Under the pieces are notes generated by a model. That model worked only from the letters and a program-made list of their open reading frames with translations, searched no databases and had not been told where the DNA came from. A DNA stretch of 64,000 nucleotides from Megalonaias nervosa (taxonomy: Eukaryota; Mollusca; Bivalvia; Unionida; Unionidae), in assembly GCA_016617855.1 (NCBI GenBank), contig JAECUM010004945.1, forward strand, positions 62,001 to 126,000, given 5' to 3'. Made by a program: the position numbers and the translations under genes. Positions 11,723 to 24,713 of this stretch are shown piece by piece (within the stretch, counting starts at the first letter, position 1; each line of letters starts with the position of its first letter).

Positions 11723-14700
11723 TCTTACTATATAATTCTTACCATAAATTAGTAAGGAATGAAATGAGAGACAGGTTTCTAGTCATTAAAATAAGAGAAA
11801 AAATATGCAAAACTTGTATAAGCAAGCTATAAACAGATTCAAGCTGAACATTTCTTGTAAGAATATTTTGTTACTGGCATGTGTAAATTAATAACAAGAG
11901 ATATAACCCAATTAAGTCAATTTCATAAGAACTCTTTCTTATGCTTGCATTAGTTAAAAAACAATAACAGTTGTTAATGTCTTTATCATGGCATAAATTA
12001 AATACAATGTCTTGCGGCTCAAAAGCCAGTAGGGGGAAGTAACTTTGCATATAATTTGTATCTTCATGTTAAAAAACTTTTTGTAACAGAGACAATACAG
12101 TCAAGCACAGCACTGGGATTTCACATTTTATAATGCGAAATAATAAATATCAGTGCACTGTAATTGTATAAATCATCATTCAAGATATTTATACATCCCA
12201 GGACAGTACAGGATTCTTTTTGTTCCCATCTGTTTATTGCTTTTACAATAGGAATATAAACTTATGGAATAGAGTCCAATAATTCTGTTTAAGTTTACAT
12301 TTTAGAGCAAGTGTAAACAAATCATAGATTCAGTTTCTTCTTGTCCGAGTGTTATGTGATTTCTTCATCTGGTAAGAAACATTATTTTATATTTTGTACA
12401 GATATTCATAATAAAAAGAACGATAATAAAAGCAGTTTAGTCTGCCTGAATCTTGCGCAAATGTGCAAAAATTAAGAGAGATAACTCTAACATGAGGACA
12501 CTAAGAACTGAAGGAATCAAAATTATTAATTTACATAGATCATAAATGTACCTGGCTGTGTTGCTGAAATTTGCATTTAAAGAATCTGGTTTATGTATAG
12601 ACAATTTGGAGACTGATTTTACGGTGATTTCCTGTCTTGATACAATTGATGAATATTCCGTTTAAATATATATTAGACTCAGGGAGGCAGCTTATGAAAT
12701 ATATATTCCAGGGTGGAAATAAACCTACTGGTGACTTGTCAAATTTGAAATTGCCTTCCATGGATCCCATGTATATTCTAGCTCTTAAAATAATAGTTGT
12801 AAAACAAGGGTTTATTCTAACCAAATAAGAAAAACACCAAGAATTTGTGAATTGAACAATTTCTGAGCTACATATTATAAAATAGGCCCTCAACCAACAC
12901 CCACTTTCTTACTGTTTTCATTCCTAGAGATCATCACGCCATTAGCTAAATCAGACTAATTTTTTAAATCTTGTAATATTAGCTTTTACATGTTTGTTTC
13001 ATTGTAACCCTTTATAAAAAGATTTATAAAGCATTTCATATTGTTTCAATGTACATGTATCTATATTGTATCCTGTACCTGTAACTTCCACTCACTGCCT
13101 TAAATGGATATTTTGAAATAAGTAAAGAGACAGAGAAATGAGAAAAGCATAAGGTATTCAGATACTAGTATTACTCAAAATGAGATTAATACATGATACT
13201 AGTATAAGAAAATTAGATTTAATACTTATTCAAATAAATTCTTCAATCAAGTGAAATTGTTTTTGAAAAAATTTAGATCTTCCTGAAAGTAGGTCTCATT
13301 TTATCCATGCATCTTAATTAAAATAAACAGCATGACTGTAGAAAACTGAAACTGTTGTCTGTAATTCAATTACTAATGAAACACTAAGTATTGTATATAG
13401 TGAAACTCATACTTCACAGATTTGCTGTCAAAACTACTAAAGCAACATTTTCTCAACTAAGTCTGCTATTTCTGTTTATATTTGTTTATCAGGTAAACAT
13501 TGTTTAATTAAAAAAGTTTTTCAGTTTGGTCAAAGTTAAGAACAAATCACATTTTTGTGTCTATTCAATATGATTCACCTTGATTGGTTTTAGGTCTACT
13601 AATATAGTACACTATCTTCAATTTTTCCCTGATGGTCTCCAAGAACTGTAGCATACCAGTTGTGGAAATACATTTCTATCTTCTTTGTAGTCATTCTTTA
13701 TTGTAAAGTCATGTGGTTGAAGTTGGATCATAAATGAAGTAAGCTGAAACAAAGGAGTGACTCCATTGCTTTTTATCTTAGTTTTATCTTTGCACTCCAA
13801 TCGGTTCTTAACACATCAAATGCTGACACTATTACCTAATTGCATTGAGCGAGGGGAAGCTGGTAACATATTTGCTTCACATGTGGAATAAGGGCCTTAT
13901 TCAAACCAACATGGATCTAAGCTGAATTTTACCTCTTATTCCACTGTTAATGCCGTGGTCATCAGAAAGTACTGATAGTGTGACTTATTGGAGAGTGTTT
14001 TAAGGAAGAAAACTTACACATGTACTTTAATAACCAATTAGCTTAGTGTTTTAGGCTGCATTGACAACCTTAATATTGAGAGCAAGTGATTAACCTGGAC
14101 AAGTATTTGTTTTTGTGCCCATAAAGGTGGTAGTATTGTTTTAACCACTGAGGTGACTGTCTTTGTTGTTGGCATAGATTTTTCTTTTGTATTATATACT
14201 TTAGGTATTTGTAGAGGTTAGGTTAATTCACATAATTAAATAAACAAATATAAGCAAACTTTGCCAGGCAAAACAATAAATGCAATCACCTGAGCAAATA
14301 AATGATACTACAATATCTTGACAAGTACTGACAAGAATGGAGATTGATATTACTGCCTTTTCCACTCAAAAAGAAGTTTAAATGATTTTTGCAAAAAAAA
14401 ACATTTTTACCAACAATAAAATGATTTCTAAATGACCAGTTAAGCTAATACTTTATTTCATTTGATCCAGCATTGCTGTGTAAGTTAGTAAAGAAATATT
14501 ATCAGGCTCCCACCCCTAGAATTCCCAAGCACTTATCCCATAGATGAGTTTGTTGCAAGAGTTAAGGGTCATTATATTCATTACACTACACAATATCCCT
14601 CTTCATTAAACTGCTTATGCCATTACTAAAGAACCATAGGCATCTGCTGTAAGCTTGATACTAAAATGGGTCCCAACCATGAAAATATTGTCCTAATAAC

Positions 14701-14840
14701 AACTTTTCAGATAAACAAATAATAAAAAACAAGTTCTGCAATTAAAGAAATCGCAGTTGTACACATATCCTTTGATTAATTAGTGCAATTCGCATTTACA
14801 GTAAAGTAATCTAAGTGTTACAATTTTCCTTTTTAGCAAA
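11723..14840. other. AT-rich non-coding DNA
   Basis: Over 3 kb with only short unrecognised open frames on both strands. No repeat structure stands out apart from AT-rich low complexity. Confidence 0.4.
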
Positions 14841-14843
14841 CTA

Positions 14844-14915
14844 CAGTCCTACCCGTTTATGTCGACATCCTCGGGTCCGAGGAAATATTGTCGACATAGG
14901 CGGATGTCGAAGTAA
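14844..14915 (+). mobile_element. possible solo end of a pogo/Tigger-like DNA transposon
   Basis: Directly after a TA dinucleotide the sequence reads cagtcctacccgtttatgtc, followed by alternating gtcgacat motifs and a cctcgg-ccgagg hairpin. This repetitive terminal layout is typical of pogo-like ends. No matching inverted end was found nearby, so it would be a truncated or solo terminus. Confidence 0.35.
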
Positions 14916-15584
14916 GTGTTGGGGGGGGTCTGAAAAAGAGATACAAGTTAAATTCGTCAGTAAGGGGTGACCTGTTCTCAGTGAGTAGCATTTACACTTT
15001 TGAGAAAAGAAACAGTGGAAATTTTGAGTACAAGAAGACAAAACCAGTGTGAAATACACTTGTATATTGACAAATTACATTTTGGTTACCTTTGTGTAAT
15101 AAAATCCACAATAAAATATTGCATCGGTCACATCCTGATATGAAAAACATTATGATATTCAATGTCGGCATTAGCACATAGTTATTTACATGCTTCAAGT
15201 ACATGTACATGTACCTTAAATTGGCCTAGATTTTGGTCAGTCTGTTCCCATCTTATTAAGGCTACCAAAGGGATGGGGCTATTCACAGGGAAATGAAAAC
15301 CTGTCAACAAGTTGATTTAAATAGTACATGTATTTAGTTACAGAAGTCATCGTGAAAAGTACATAAAAGCGAACAAGCGATATGCGGCTGATATGATTAA
15401 TGAAGGCATAAAATTGTATATACTGACACATGCTAATGAGGTATTGAAAGAAAATGATTCTTACAATACAATACTGTAACAATGTCAGCTCAAGTGGTGT
15501 ACAGTTAAAATACGTCCCGGAGATAACAAGTTATGAATTCTCTCAAAATACAAATACACTGTACATGTAGCAGTAAAAGGTTTT

Positions 15585-16898
15585 AATGCAGTCAGAGTCG
15601 CGACAGATTCATTTTATATAAATAAAAAAATATGCGGATTCGTTAAAACAATTGCATATTAACAATCATGCATCATGCGGCGAATGGAGAATAAAACGTG
15701 AAGATATAATTAGTTATTCTGAATCTGCCGACGTTGAAATTGCGGAGACAAATTACAAGAATAATCAAATACCAGGATTGTCATCGGCACCATCTGTACA
15801 TGATCCTGTGGCTAGACATAAAACCATTTATCTTAATGGGTGTGGTGGTTCAGGTAAAACAACACGCGCGATTGAATTATTTAATAATTGTTCTGATATG
15901 ATTGTTTTGACACCGACACATAAACTCGCCAGGGAAATAAAAGAACGAGGAGTAAAATCATGTACATACCATAGTTTCTTTAGATGGTGCGGAGACGCAT
16001 GGACTCCATCGCGGATGGGTGAGAAATATATTCCTAAAATTATTATCTGGGACGAGATATGCACGGTGTCTCTAGAGGTATTAAAATTATTTCTTGATTG
16101 GCTGTTATTGAAGAATACTGCTGTGATAATGTGTGGCGATCATGGTCAACCAACACCTTTCATTGGATCGTCTCCACATGAGTGGCTGAAAAAATTTGTA
16201 GATTATTACGAAGAAATAACTGATGACCATAGAGCTATTGATAAATCACTAAAAGAGTTTAAAAAGTTAATAAGACTACAGCCAGATAAAATACAGTGTG
16301 AGATAATGCATAAAGTAATTCCAGAAACTCCTATGAATGATTTTTGGACTTTATGGAGACCTGCTGATTTGATAGTTGCAAGTAGAAAAATAATTCGCGA
16401 TACACTTCAACAACAATTATTTACGTTACATAAAGAAAAATTTTCAAATCTACCTGTACCATTATGTTATCGCCCAGCAGATACTCGATGACAGAATGTT
16501 GTTGTTGAGACTCCTGGTGGTGGAATACAAAATCTTGTGTAAATGATATTGTTTTAGTTGTTGCTGATGTTGTTGAGAGCGCGTTGAGCATGAATAAATT
16601 GCCGTGGACGTTCGGATACGCTATAACGATTCACTCGTCACAGGGATTAACTATTACTGATACAAATATTTGGATTGTCGATCGTATTGAGTGGTCAAAT
16701 TTAGTTTATCTTGCAGTGTCTCGAGTCAGAAGAATATCTCAACTGCACAGGGTTATCATGGATTGCATAATAACCGAAGAAATCACTAACAACTTTGTCG
16801 ATATCAATAAAAAATTAGCGAGCTATAAGCAATGTGACAAAAAAAATAATCGCAACTTTGATATGGATACTGAATTTATTATAACACTAAAACAATGA
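15585..16898 (+). pseudogene. PolB C-terminal tail fused to SF1 helicase (Polinton fragment)
   Basis: Starts within DNA polymerase B motif C (VATDSFY). After an A-run frameshift near 15630 it continues without a stop into an SF1 helicase, an ATP-driven DNA-unwinding enzyme. Visible: Walker A GCGGSGKTT, TPTHKLA, YHSFFRW, Walker B IIIWDEIC, MCGDHGQPTPF (motif III), THSSQGL-like motif V in ITIHSSQGL, and YLAVSRVR (motif VI). The C-terminus ends FIITLKQ. Lesions: TGA at 16489-16491, where the other copy has CGA, and a one-base deletion near 16540 that shifts the last third (16584-16898). The absence of a stop between polymerase and helicase supports an ancestral fused protein. Confidence 0.88.
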
Positions 16899-17061
16899 CA
16901 GAATAATCATTGTGCAAGTTGTAACTGTAATATGCTGTGGCAGTATTCAAATAATAATCCAAGACAATTTAACAGTTGATAGAATTAATAGTAGTCTTGG
17001 TCACACACACGAAAATGTGATGCTGACCTGTCTTGAATGTAATCGACGTTGGGGTGCTTGA
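16899..17061 (+). pseudogene. HNH endonuclease-like domain (Polinton fragment)
   Basis: In the same frame as the helicase, right after a TGA, lies NHCASCNCNML, a Cys-rich zinc-binding start. After a one-base insertion follow the DRIN and GHT segments and CLECNR, the layout of a McrA-type HNH domain (CxxC...DRIN...N-V...CxxCN). The complete copy has the same TGA at the same codon (28870-28872). It is therefore either the genuine end of the helicase or an old shared lesion. It ends a few bases from the tail of the oppositely oriented integrase. Confidence 0.65.
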
Positions 17062-17066
17062 CAAGT

Positions 17067-18040
17067 TTACAAAAGTGAACGCGGTGGTAACTGTGTATCC
17101 GCAGGAATTATTTGTAATTGTTCGCGTACAAATCCACGCTGAGGAGTGGTTGAATCTAATCTGTAGATTGCAGGTCTACCTGTGGACCTTACCACGCTAG
17201 AAATTTTATGTATGGTCACACTCCAGATAGGATCAGTTGCTCTTTTTCTACCTCCTTCAAGTTCACCAGGTTCATATAAATATCTTACGGTCACATTACC
17301 TAGTACTGGTTGAGAGGAAGATTCACGTTGTATTGGTATATATTTTTTGTGATCGCATTAGAAGGTTTCATAGAAGTTGCACGAGTAATTTCGTTATTTA
17401 ACGCAGCTATCACACTTGGTAACCTTGCAACCCATTCACGAGATCTCTCCGTGGACTTAAAGTCAGCGGATATTTCCTTTGCATACTGGTATCCAAATAA
17501 CCGCTCAGCAAGTGTTTGATTAAATCGTTCAACGATTGCCTGATCACGATGAATTTCAGTGTGTCCTCATCTGATTTTAACGTTATGTTTTTTCATCAAC
17601 GATGATACTGCACCAAGAAATTCTTTGCCAGGATCAACCTGTAGCAGTTGTGGCCATCGTAGACCACCACGCTGATAAATTCGTTCAAATGCAGATGCAA
17701 CTTCAGATGCTGTCTTTGTTGACAGTGGTTCTGCTTCTTTATATCTAATTGCAACGTCAACGACAGTTAATGCTTATTTGTATGTGTATTGACATCTGCC
17801 AATTTTAATGGTATCATGTGGTAAAAACAAAATATCTGCTTGATGAACTTCATTAGGGGTACTGACATCAAAATGTGGATACTGAATTTTTTTAGGTGGT
17901 GGTAGATAAATTTGCCATATTGCCTGTCGTGCTAACCATGCTGCAGCAACAGCACGTGAGACTTTTGCTACTTCAGCAAGTTTACTAATTGCTGCTTTGA
18001 GTCTCCAATATCCTCTTGGGCTATAATAAACAGATTCCAT
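17067..18040 (-). pseudogene. Polinton rve-family integrase (fragment copy)
   Basis: Retroviral-type DDE integrase that would insert the element. N-terminal helix-turn-helix-like segment (AAISKLAEVAKVSRAVAAAW), first catalytic Asp in HQADILFLPHD, second in VDPGKEFLGAV, catalytic Glu in QAIVERFN, and C-terminal VRYLYEPGELEGG plus RGFVREQL, typical of Polinton integrases. Lesions: TAA after TYK (shared with the complete copy), TGA in place of CGA near 17570, and further frameshifts toward the C-terminus. Unlike the complete copy it retains the third catalytic residue. Confidence 0.88.
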
Positions 18041-18057
18041 TTTAATAGTTATATAAT

Positions 18058-18554
18058 TTAATTACCAGCCCCTAGCACTAGTTTACCTTTCATAGCAGAT
18101 TTTACTAGGAAGCTAGCAAGTTTTTCTCTCAGAGATTTATTTTTTATGGAATTTAATGTGTGAATCAGCTTTACATCTGCAATATGTCGTTGTTGCAAAT
18201 CTGGATTTGTATACACGACATCATGAACGTGACACGCTTGATCAACTGCATTTATTGGATATTCTCCAGGTGTTGGTTGATCTCGTTCGTCAAGTCAAAT
18301 ATCAAGTCGAGTTCCTGGACCACAGTAATTATATCCAGGTAATTGTTTTTGACCAGGATACTTTGCCCACGGAGCTCCTGGTAATTTACCTAACGAAGCA
18401 GCGATATCTCCACCTGTCTTTAATGAAATTTGTATTTTTTTGTACCACATTTCACACACTTGCCTGTAAGTGCACGCCTGTTATTTTTTGTTATTATTGT
18501 CGTCAATCCAGCGTTGGGGGTGGGTGCTCTACATCAAACACAAAATAAATCCAT
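18058..18554 (-). pseudogene. zinc-ribbon plus phospholipase A2 protein (fragment copy)
   Basis: Counterpart of 27202-27700. Begins MDLFCV, then a TGA where the complete copy has CGA (a Cys pair CxxC follows), then KCVKCGTKKYKF, and after frameshifts a PLA2 core DQACHVHDVVY. The His-Asp pair of the parvovirus/Polinton-type phospholipase is intact here but altered in the complete copy. Ends LVLGAGN. Such proteins are thought to breach membranes during virion entry. Its start codon lies 11 bases from the divergent ATPase start. Confidence 0.75.
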
Positions 18555-18565
18555 ATTATTATGAT

Positions 18566-19234
18566 ATGGACATAACTGACTTCTCAGCGACACGAAAACA
18601 AGAGCCAGTCAAATGTCATCCAGCGTTACCAAATTCTATCAGAGCAATTATACTTGGCCCATCTGGGTCTGGTAAAACGCAATTATTACTTAATCTGATA
18701 ATGCGATGGCTCAGGTGGGATAAATTATATTTAGTAGCACCATCTGTAGCTGATCAAAGATGTTACGAAGTACTTAAAGATTTTAATGAAAATGCAAAGT
18801 CGCTGACGTGTCCTGATAATGATGCTATTGATTTTATTACCGGTATCGATGAAGCTCCATCCATAGATGATCTTGATGGATGTATCAATAATCTCGTATT
18901 ATACGATGATGTAATGCTGGACAAACAATCCAATCCAGCTCAGATATTTTCGCGAGGCCGTCACAAAAATACAGACGTGATTTATTTAACTCAGAAATAC
19001 ACACAAATTCCCAAAGTGATCAGAGATAATTGCAATATCTTAATTGTGTTTAATGGAGTAGATAATTATACTTTGCAAAATATTTATTATACTTGGTGTT
19101 CAGAGGACATGGACATGATTAAATTTAAAAACTTATTTTCAAATGCACAAGCTGTTCCGTTCAGATTTATAACGATAAATTTACATGACCCAAGATCTTG
19201 GTATCGTATAGGTCTGGATAAAATTTTGGGTTAA
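18566..19234 (+). CDS. FtsK/A32-like genome-packaging ATPase (fragment copy, apparently intact frame)
   Basis: Packaging ATPase that would pump element DNA into capsids. Open from the ATG at 18566 to 19234 (222 aa). Walker A GPSGSGKTQ is near residue 32 and Walker B is LVLYDDVML with two acidic residues near residue 112; then RHKNTDVIYLTQ (sensor-like) and RDNCNILIVF. The ATG choice follows the conserved start MDITDFSATRKQEP. The frame could extend upstream to 18470, but that would overlap the divergent PLA2 gene. It is the only gene of this fragment without a visible lesion. It ends 4 bases before the terminal repeat. Confidence 0.88.
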   Translation: MDITDFSATRKQEPVKCHPALPNSIRAIILGPSGSGKTQLLLNLIMRWLRWDKLYLVAPSVADQRCYEVLKDFNENAKSLTCPDNDAIDFITGIDEAPSIDDLDGCINNLVLYDDVMLDKQSNPAQIFSRGRHKNTDVIYLTQKYTQIPKVIRDNCNILIVFNGVDNYTLQNIYYTWCSEDMDMIKFKNLFSNAQAVPFRFITINLHDPRSWYRIGLDKILG

Positions 19235-19238
19235 TTAT

Positions 19239-19477
19239 AGCAGCAGAGGGGGTGAACAACCAGCATTGAGTGACCAGCGTGTAAACGAAACATTCATGAA
19301 AATAAAAACGTGTGTCATATGATGTAACAAAATAAGCTAACCCAATCGGCCTGACAGAGTCAGGGTTAGAGGTTTTGGTTTAACGTTATTGACCTTGAGA
19401 TTTCATTTTCGTAGGAAGGTTTATTTTTCGTAAATAAGGTCTCCAACAAAAATGGTCTGTTCACCCCCTCTGCTGCT
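19239..19477. repeat. terminal repeat of the truncated Polinton
   Basis: Begins agcagcagagggggtgaac and ends with its near-complement gttcaccccctctgctgct, so the repeat itself has complementary ends, as do the TIRs of the complete copy. It shares the core acgttattgacctt with them. The partner TIR was lost with the rest of the element. Confidence 0.8.
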
Positions 19478-19640
19478 GAGCGAGAAAGACAAAGAGGAAG
19501 ACAGAGCAGAGACAATAGAGAAATGAAGAGAGCAGGACAGGAAGACACAGGGGAAGAGAGAGAGAGGTAGACAAGTAAGAGAGAAACAGGAAGAGAGAGT
19601 GGAATAAACAAAGTGAGAGAGAGAGAGATAACAGGGTTTG
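19478..19640 (+). repeat. purine-rich GA low-complexity tract
   Basis: About 160 bases dominated by gaga, gagaga and gaagac motifs, directly abutting the Polinton terminus. The open frames on the minus strand here (Ser/Leu-rich) are by-products of the repeat and not genes. Confidence 0.8.
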
Positions 19641-22600
19641 AAGACAGTTTTTGATGCCTTTAAATGCAAATAGATCCATGCATACACTCTAATAAGGAAG
19701 AATCCCTATACATTTATTTACAGAGATCAGTTAATTAACCAAGTACTATCCAGTTGTTTTTAATTAAATCTAATCACTCCCTGGAATAATGATGGATAGT
19801 TGATTTTGATGAGTATGGACATATCAATATATTAATTAGCTTTGCAAGTAGTATTAAATTGTTTTGGGGTATTTTTGCTTTCTGGGCACTAACCAAGGCT
19901 CTGTACATTATGTCTGAGTAACTTAGAATTCTGCATTAATGTTATATTAAGACTACTAAATTTTCAATGTACTACTTACCAGAATGAAGGCTTGCTAGGA
20001 CTGTTAGTACTTCATTTCTTCTAAGAACATGGCAGATATCTTTGTACAGTATACCATTGCTTGCAGTAAAACCTTTAGCCTTAATACTAAGTTAATATCT
20101 CTTTTTATAAATTTAGTTTTTCTAATTAATTGTTATAATGTATAAAAGATGTAATTGGAGGGAAGGGAATCATATAGCCAATTCTTTCCTAAGGGGGTAA
20201 AACTTTCAGCTGAAGGGGGAAGCAATTGGCTTGCCTGTTGTTTCCGCTGAAGAAATATCTAAAAACTGCAATGAGCATAATTCAAATCTTTCTTGCAAAT
20301 ATCACAAAATGCCAGTCCTCTGGCATTGAGTTTTGTTATGAACTGACCAACTACATTTCCGTTGAATTTCCAATTGAGCCATTTCCATCTCCACATGTTT
20401 TTCAAACATTTATCCCAACTTTCTGGCATCCTGTTCTGTCCCAAATCCTCAAGACGCCAGGTTTTGCATGCGTGCTTAATCCTTTCCATTTCCTTCAGTT
20501 TCTGTTACACAAAGATTCGTTGGATGAGTAGAAACTTTGGCCAATCAGAATACTTTTTATAATGATCATGTGTTAAATAATATATGGAATGAATACTTTA
20601 CAAGGATCATTGTGGAATGGGAGTGGATGGAATGTGCTTTTTTAAAACCGGATCAGAGATGACAAAAATAACAAACTACATCAAGAATCTGATTTTTCTT
20701 GTCAGGAGAAAAGCGGTATTCCACTTTAAAATGGAGAAAATCATGTTTGCTTTAATCTATTTCTACTGAGTTTGGATGCCAATACCTTTGGTGTCTCATA
20801 CAGTCTTCTTTACACTGATGCATGTTATCAACAGCTGAGCATACTAATGGGATTAAAATAATCACCACTGAATTTATTCAAATGCAGTGAGGGGTAGATT
20901 TCAAACCATGAGAGTTAGTCACCTTGTGTTTGCTAATTTGCTGAAGGCAAGGCAAGTGTTGTCTATATTTGTCCTTTGTTACTGAAATAAATTCATGTGC
21001 CTGCTACTGCTGTCTGAATTAAAATTTATGAAATAAAAAAGGCCAACAACTAATAATTATTCATGAATGCTGAACTTAACTTGTAGAGGGTAAGTATAAT
21101 TTTCTACTGATTATTCACCTTTTGTATCAATACAGAAAAATTATTGATACAGCAATATACCAATTGATCATTTCACACTGAGAAATCATTGCTTGGAAAC
21201 AAGATGGAGAAAGTTTTAAAGAAATATATGAAATAAAAGCAAAAGCGATATGGACCATACAAGATGAAATAAGTAGAAACAATTGATATCTACAATTATT
21301 AACTGACATTGAATTTGAAATAACTGAATAGAACAGTAAACCATTAGTAATTTAATTTCTTTTAAACACGAAATACAAAAATAAAAACTTGAACAAATTA
21401 ACAGAGTTCCTGCAATCTTGAAAAAATATAATTCCATGACTTTTCCAAAACATTTTCCGAGACCTTTTTACTAATTTCAAGAGTACCTATGTAAATTTAC
21501 GACCTCTATTACTCACCTAACATGTAAATTCAACACAAAAATATATTTTACTGCTAGCTTTGGGCATACCTCATGCCATCGTATAGGTTAGTATTTTTTA
21601 AGTGCCACGAGCACAATGATTCTGAATAGCCTTAAGATCCCTGGATGTAGACTCTGAAGTTTAAATCCCCATCAAAGTTAGGTAGGTTGAGAAAACTTTT
21701 GCATTGGCAAACGCAAATGCAACTGCATAATGCAAAATAACCAAATTCCATGAATTTTCCAAACCTTTGAATGACTTATGAAAATTTCAAAACTTTTCAA
21801 TGCCCTTGAAATGCTTTTCAGTAATTTACAAACTTTTCCAGGATTTCAATGACTGCAGGAACCATGTTAACAACATTCTCATTGCAAAGGAGATTCTTTC
21901 TGCACCACAAATACCCTTGAACATTTACTTACCCAAGATCATGTCAACTTCAATACTTTCAGTGGCAGTGATTCAAGGGAAAATTAAACCCAGTGGTTCA
22001 GAAATAAATCAAGGATTAATTAATTTTTGCTGTTTAACAAAATTAAATGATTCTCATACATTTTTCTTCTATGACTACATCTCTCTCATAAGAATGTATT
22101 CTTAAACAAACTTGTCTTTCTTACGAACATGATCTTACTTACTGAAAATTACAGGTTCTCCTCAAAGTCTTCTGAAGTCTCTTGATTAGGGATGACTACA
22201 ATGAATGTATTTCCTGATTATCATCCAATACAGAAACATGACAATTGTTTTGCGTTAGTTACAAGAAACCAAAAAATAAAACGTTTTAAAAATAGTCTTC
22301 TGTAGAATTTAGTTTTGATTGTCAATATACATAAATAACATAATAATGACTCATGTCTTTCAATCCATGGTATGAAAACAATTGTCCTACACATCACCAA
22401 TGTACAAGAAAACCTAATCTGTGCAATCTCTGCTATGAGTGAACACCTGTCAGTAATGATCAATCACTCTGCACCAATTTAACTGAATGCACTCATGAGT
22501 GACCACCTGCTAAATGTGACCAGTTACCATTGTTTGATAAAATGTTTAAACAGATGAATGACCATATCATAAAACCAGATACAAACACTACAGACCTTTA

Positions 22601-23154
22601 TTTATTCCTTTGCAACAATAATTGCTAAGTAGATTCTGCAGGCAGAGTGCATATTGTTCTGAACTGAGATACACAAAAAGATGAGGTGGAAAAATTGAGT
22701 CTGGTTACTGGTTTCATTTGATATTAAGGTAAAGTTATATGCTGCAGTCAGTAAACCAGAATGTCAAACTGATACTGTAATAATCGTGATACACTTAACA
22801 TCTCCATCATTAAATGATGGATGCATATTGGCAGTTCATATTGTTTATCTGCTGTGAAAACCCACTCAATGCCAATAATGTCTTGTTATCCCAAGAAAAT
22901 ATGCTTCTGAAAGGTCTGTATTCTGTCTTGCTTTATCAATGCTGTGGTCATTAAAACTTGCACAAGGATGAACATGCCACAATCAGAGATCTTATCATAT
23001 GTACACAATCGCGCATGTTACAGCCTTTTCTTTCTTGAGCTGATTAAAGACATTTACTAAAGAAGTGTTATCATATGCCAACATACATGTGAACTTCATC
23101 CCGCAAAATTAAATGTTTACAATAGATGGGGTTTTTTTCTGTCTTTACCTGAAA
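19641..23154. other. AT-rich non-coding DNA
   Basis: About 3.5 kb with no recognisable coding sequence. Around 21420-21860 there are repeated ttttcca motifs resembling the dispersed ttccca repeats near 43.7, 45.1 and 47.0 kb. Confidence 0.35.
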
Positions 23155-23500
23155 AACCAATTTTTCCTAGTAAAATGTTTCTTCAAAAATACTTACACAA
23201 TCATAATACCTTAGGAGAACTACCACTACCTCACAAATCCGGCCCTCCTTGATACTACTTTTAGCTAAAGGGAGCTAAAAGTTGTCTGCCGTCGGACATA
23301 TAAGACTTGGTGGCATTGTGCAAGAATATCCAAGTTACTACTGAAGCACATGGCACACTCCCTATGGATGTAGCTGCAGGGAGGTTGGGAGGGTGTATGT
23401 GTATTATGATTGGGTATGTATTTATGAATAAACATATTTTACTAGGAAAAATTGGTTTCTTCATCGAATACATTACCCAATCATAATAGCTTAGGAGAAT
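23155..23500. repeat. DIRS-like terminus: inverted repeat plus a third copy in direct orientation
   Basis: The segment from aaccaatttttcctagtaaa (23155-23220) recurs inverted at about 23400-23457 (ttttactaggaaaaattgg), with a loop of roughly 180 bp. Its inner block caatcataata-cttaggagaa recurs again in direct orientation at 23477-23500. Split inverted/direct termini of this kind are a hallmark of DIRS-like elements that circularise. The element at 54160-54465 has the same arrangement. Confidence 0.7.
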
Positions 23501-23699
23501 AGGTAAGAGGCGGAGGGAGGTACATGCCCTTACCCCTGAGATACCATCTCCGGTCTCCTAAGGTATTGAGACAGCTTCTAGGTAACTCAACTGGAGGAGA
23601 CTCCATCTGTTGGGGCGCAGCTTGAAAAGGGAAAAAAATCTCCCCCCCCCCCTGCAAATCTAGCAAAGTTGTGAAGTCGCATCTTAGGAAGCTGTCAAT

Positions 23700-24713
23700 C
23701 AATCTGGAAGAAAGACCTGTTGAGCTGCTGGTATAGGTCCTACCAGACTGAACTGGCCTTTCTGGGATGACAGATCTTGGAGATAAAAGCTAGAGAAATG
23801 TGGACTCTGATCTCTATCCCACAGCCCGACTGATGTCGGTTAGCAAACAGTTCCGGTCTGATGCTAGAATGGTGGCAACTGCTCGAACCTCTTGAGCTAA
23901 AGTGCATAAAAGTTCATTGAGCTTGGGTTATTTCCCTATATGCTGAGTGAATAGCGCCCTTACTCCAGGGCACAATATTCTGTTCCGGTTGATACTCCTG
24001 TCCATTTATGAGAAGCAGAAAGAGGCATGATCTCCCTCAATGCAATGGTTCTCTTCAGATTAACGAATCACCTGAAAGCCTGGACTGGGTCTTGTAGGTG
24101 GCCTGTAGATGATGAGTCCAGATGAGACAGAGGGTTCGTGACAAACGTTTAGCTACCCGTGGAAGAGAGACAGTTCTCAGTGATGAAAGAGGATGCCATC
24201 ATGAATAAGACTGACCTGTCTTGTCAGAACTTGCATGTAAATCGGGTCTGCTGATAGGGCATGCATCTTGAGAATTCTGCCTGCAGTTTTAAATGCCATG
24301 AGGAAGCAGCTGTGTTGTATGAAAAGAAGAGCCAGAGATAATATTGAAGGTGTCTGTCCAGCCAGGTTAATACCCAAGATAGGTTCCACTTTGGGCTGAG
24401 GGTTAACATTTCTGGCCATGTACACACAAAGTTGGTGAGAAGGTCGAATAAGTCCTGGGTTTGTCCGATACCATCTCTCCGATAATGATGAAAGGTGTCG
24501 GCAATCGTGGAGCATTAACCTTGGATGAAGCTACAAGCTGATTCCCTTGCTTTCTGTATCACTTGGAACCAGATTATTTGGTGGGTTGGTGTATGAGTTC
24601 AGGTTAGTCCGATTCAGCGATAGGGCATCCAGAGCCCAAGCTGTTGGGTCTGGGACAGGAGAGACAAAGGATGGTGTTCTGGCATTCCCAACTGTCACAA
24701 ACAGGTCCACCAA
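23700..24713 (-). pseudogene. DIRS-like tyrosine recombinase remnant
   Basis: The minus strand starts with LFVTVGNARTPSFVSPVPDP...WALDALSL (24530-24713), the conserved linker following RNase H in DIRS-like elements. Broken frames with recombinase-like segments follow toward 23700. Frames are interrupted by several stops and shifts, and the catalytic Arg-His-Tyr set could not be traced completely. The product would integrate the circular DNA intermediate. Confidence 0.55.

Larger units (their letters stand above)
15585..19477. mobile_element. truncated Polinton/Maverick, mirror orientation to the complete copy
   Basis: Contains, in order, the PolB motif C tail, SF1 helicase and HNH (+), integrase (-), zinc-ribbon/PLA2 (-), packaging ATPase (+) and one terminal repeat. 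This is the left block of the complete Polinton (26269-42609) read in reverse. Homology begins abruptly near 15585 inside the polymerase palm, so the capsid half and the other TIR are missing. The TIR differs strongly from the complete copy apart from a shared acgttattgacc core, so the two belong to related but distinct lineages. All genes carry lesions. Confidence 0.9.

Noticed and set aside
19366..19687. Ser/Leu-rich membrane-like ORFs
   Set aside because: Reverse-strand reading of a GA-rich low-complexity tract and a Polinton TIR.
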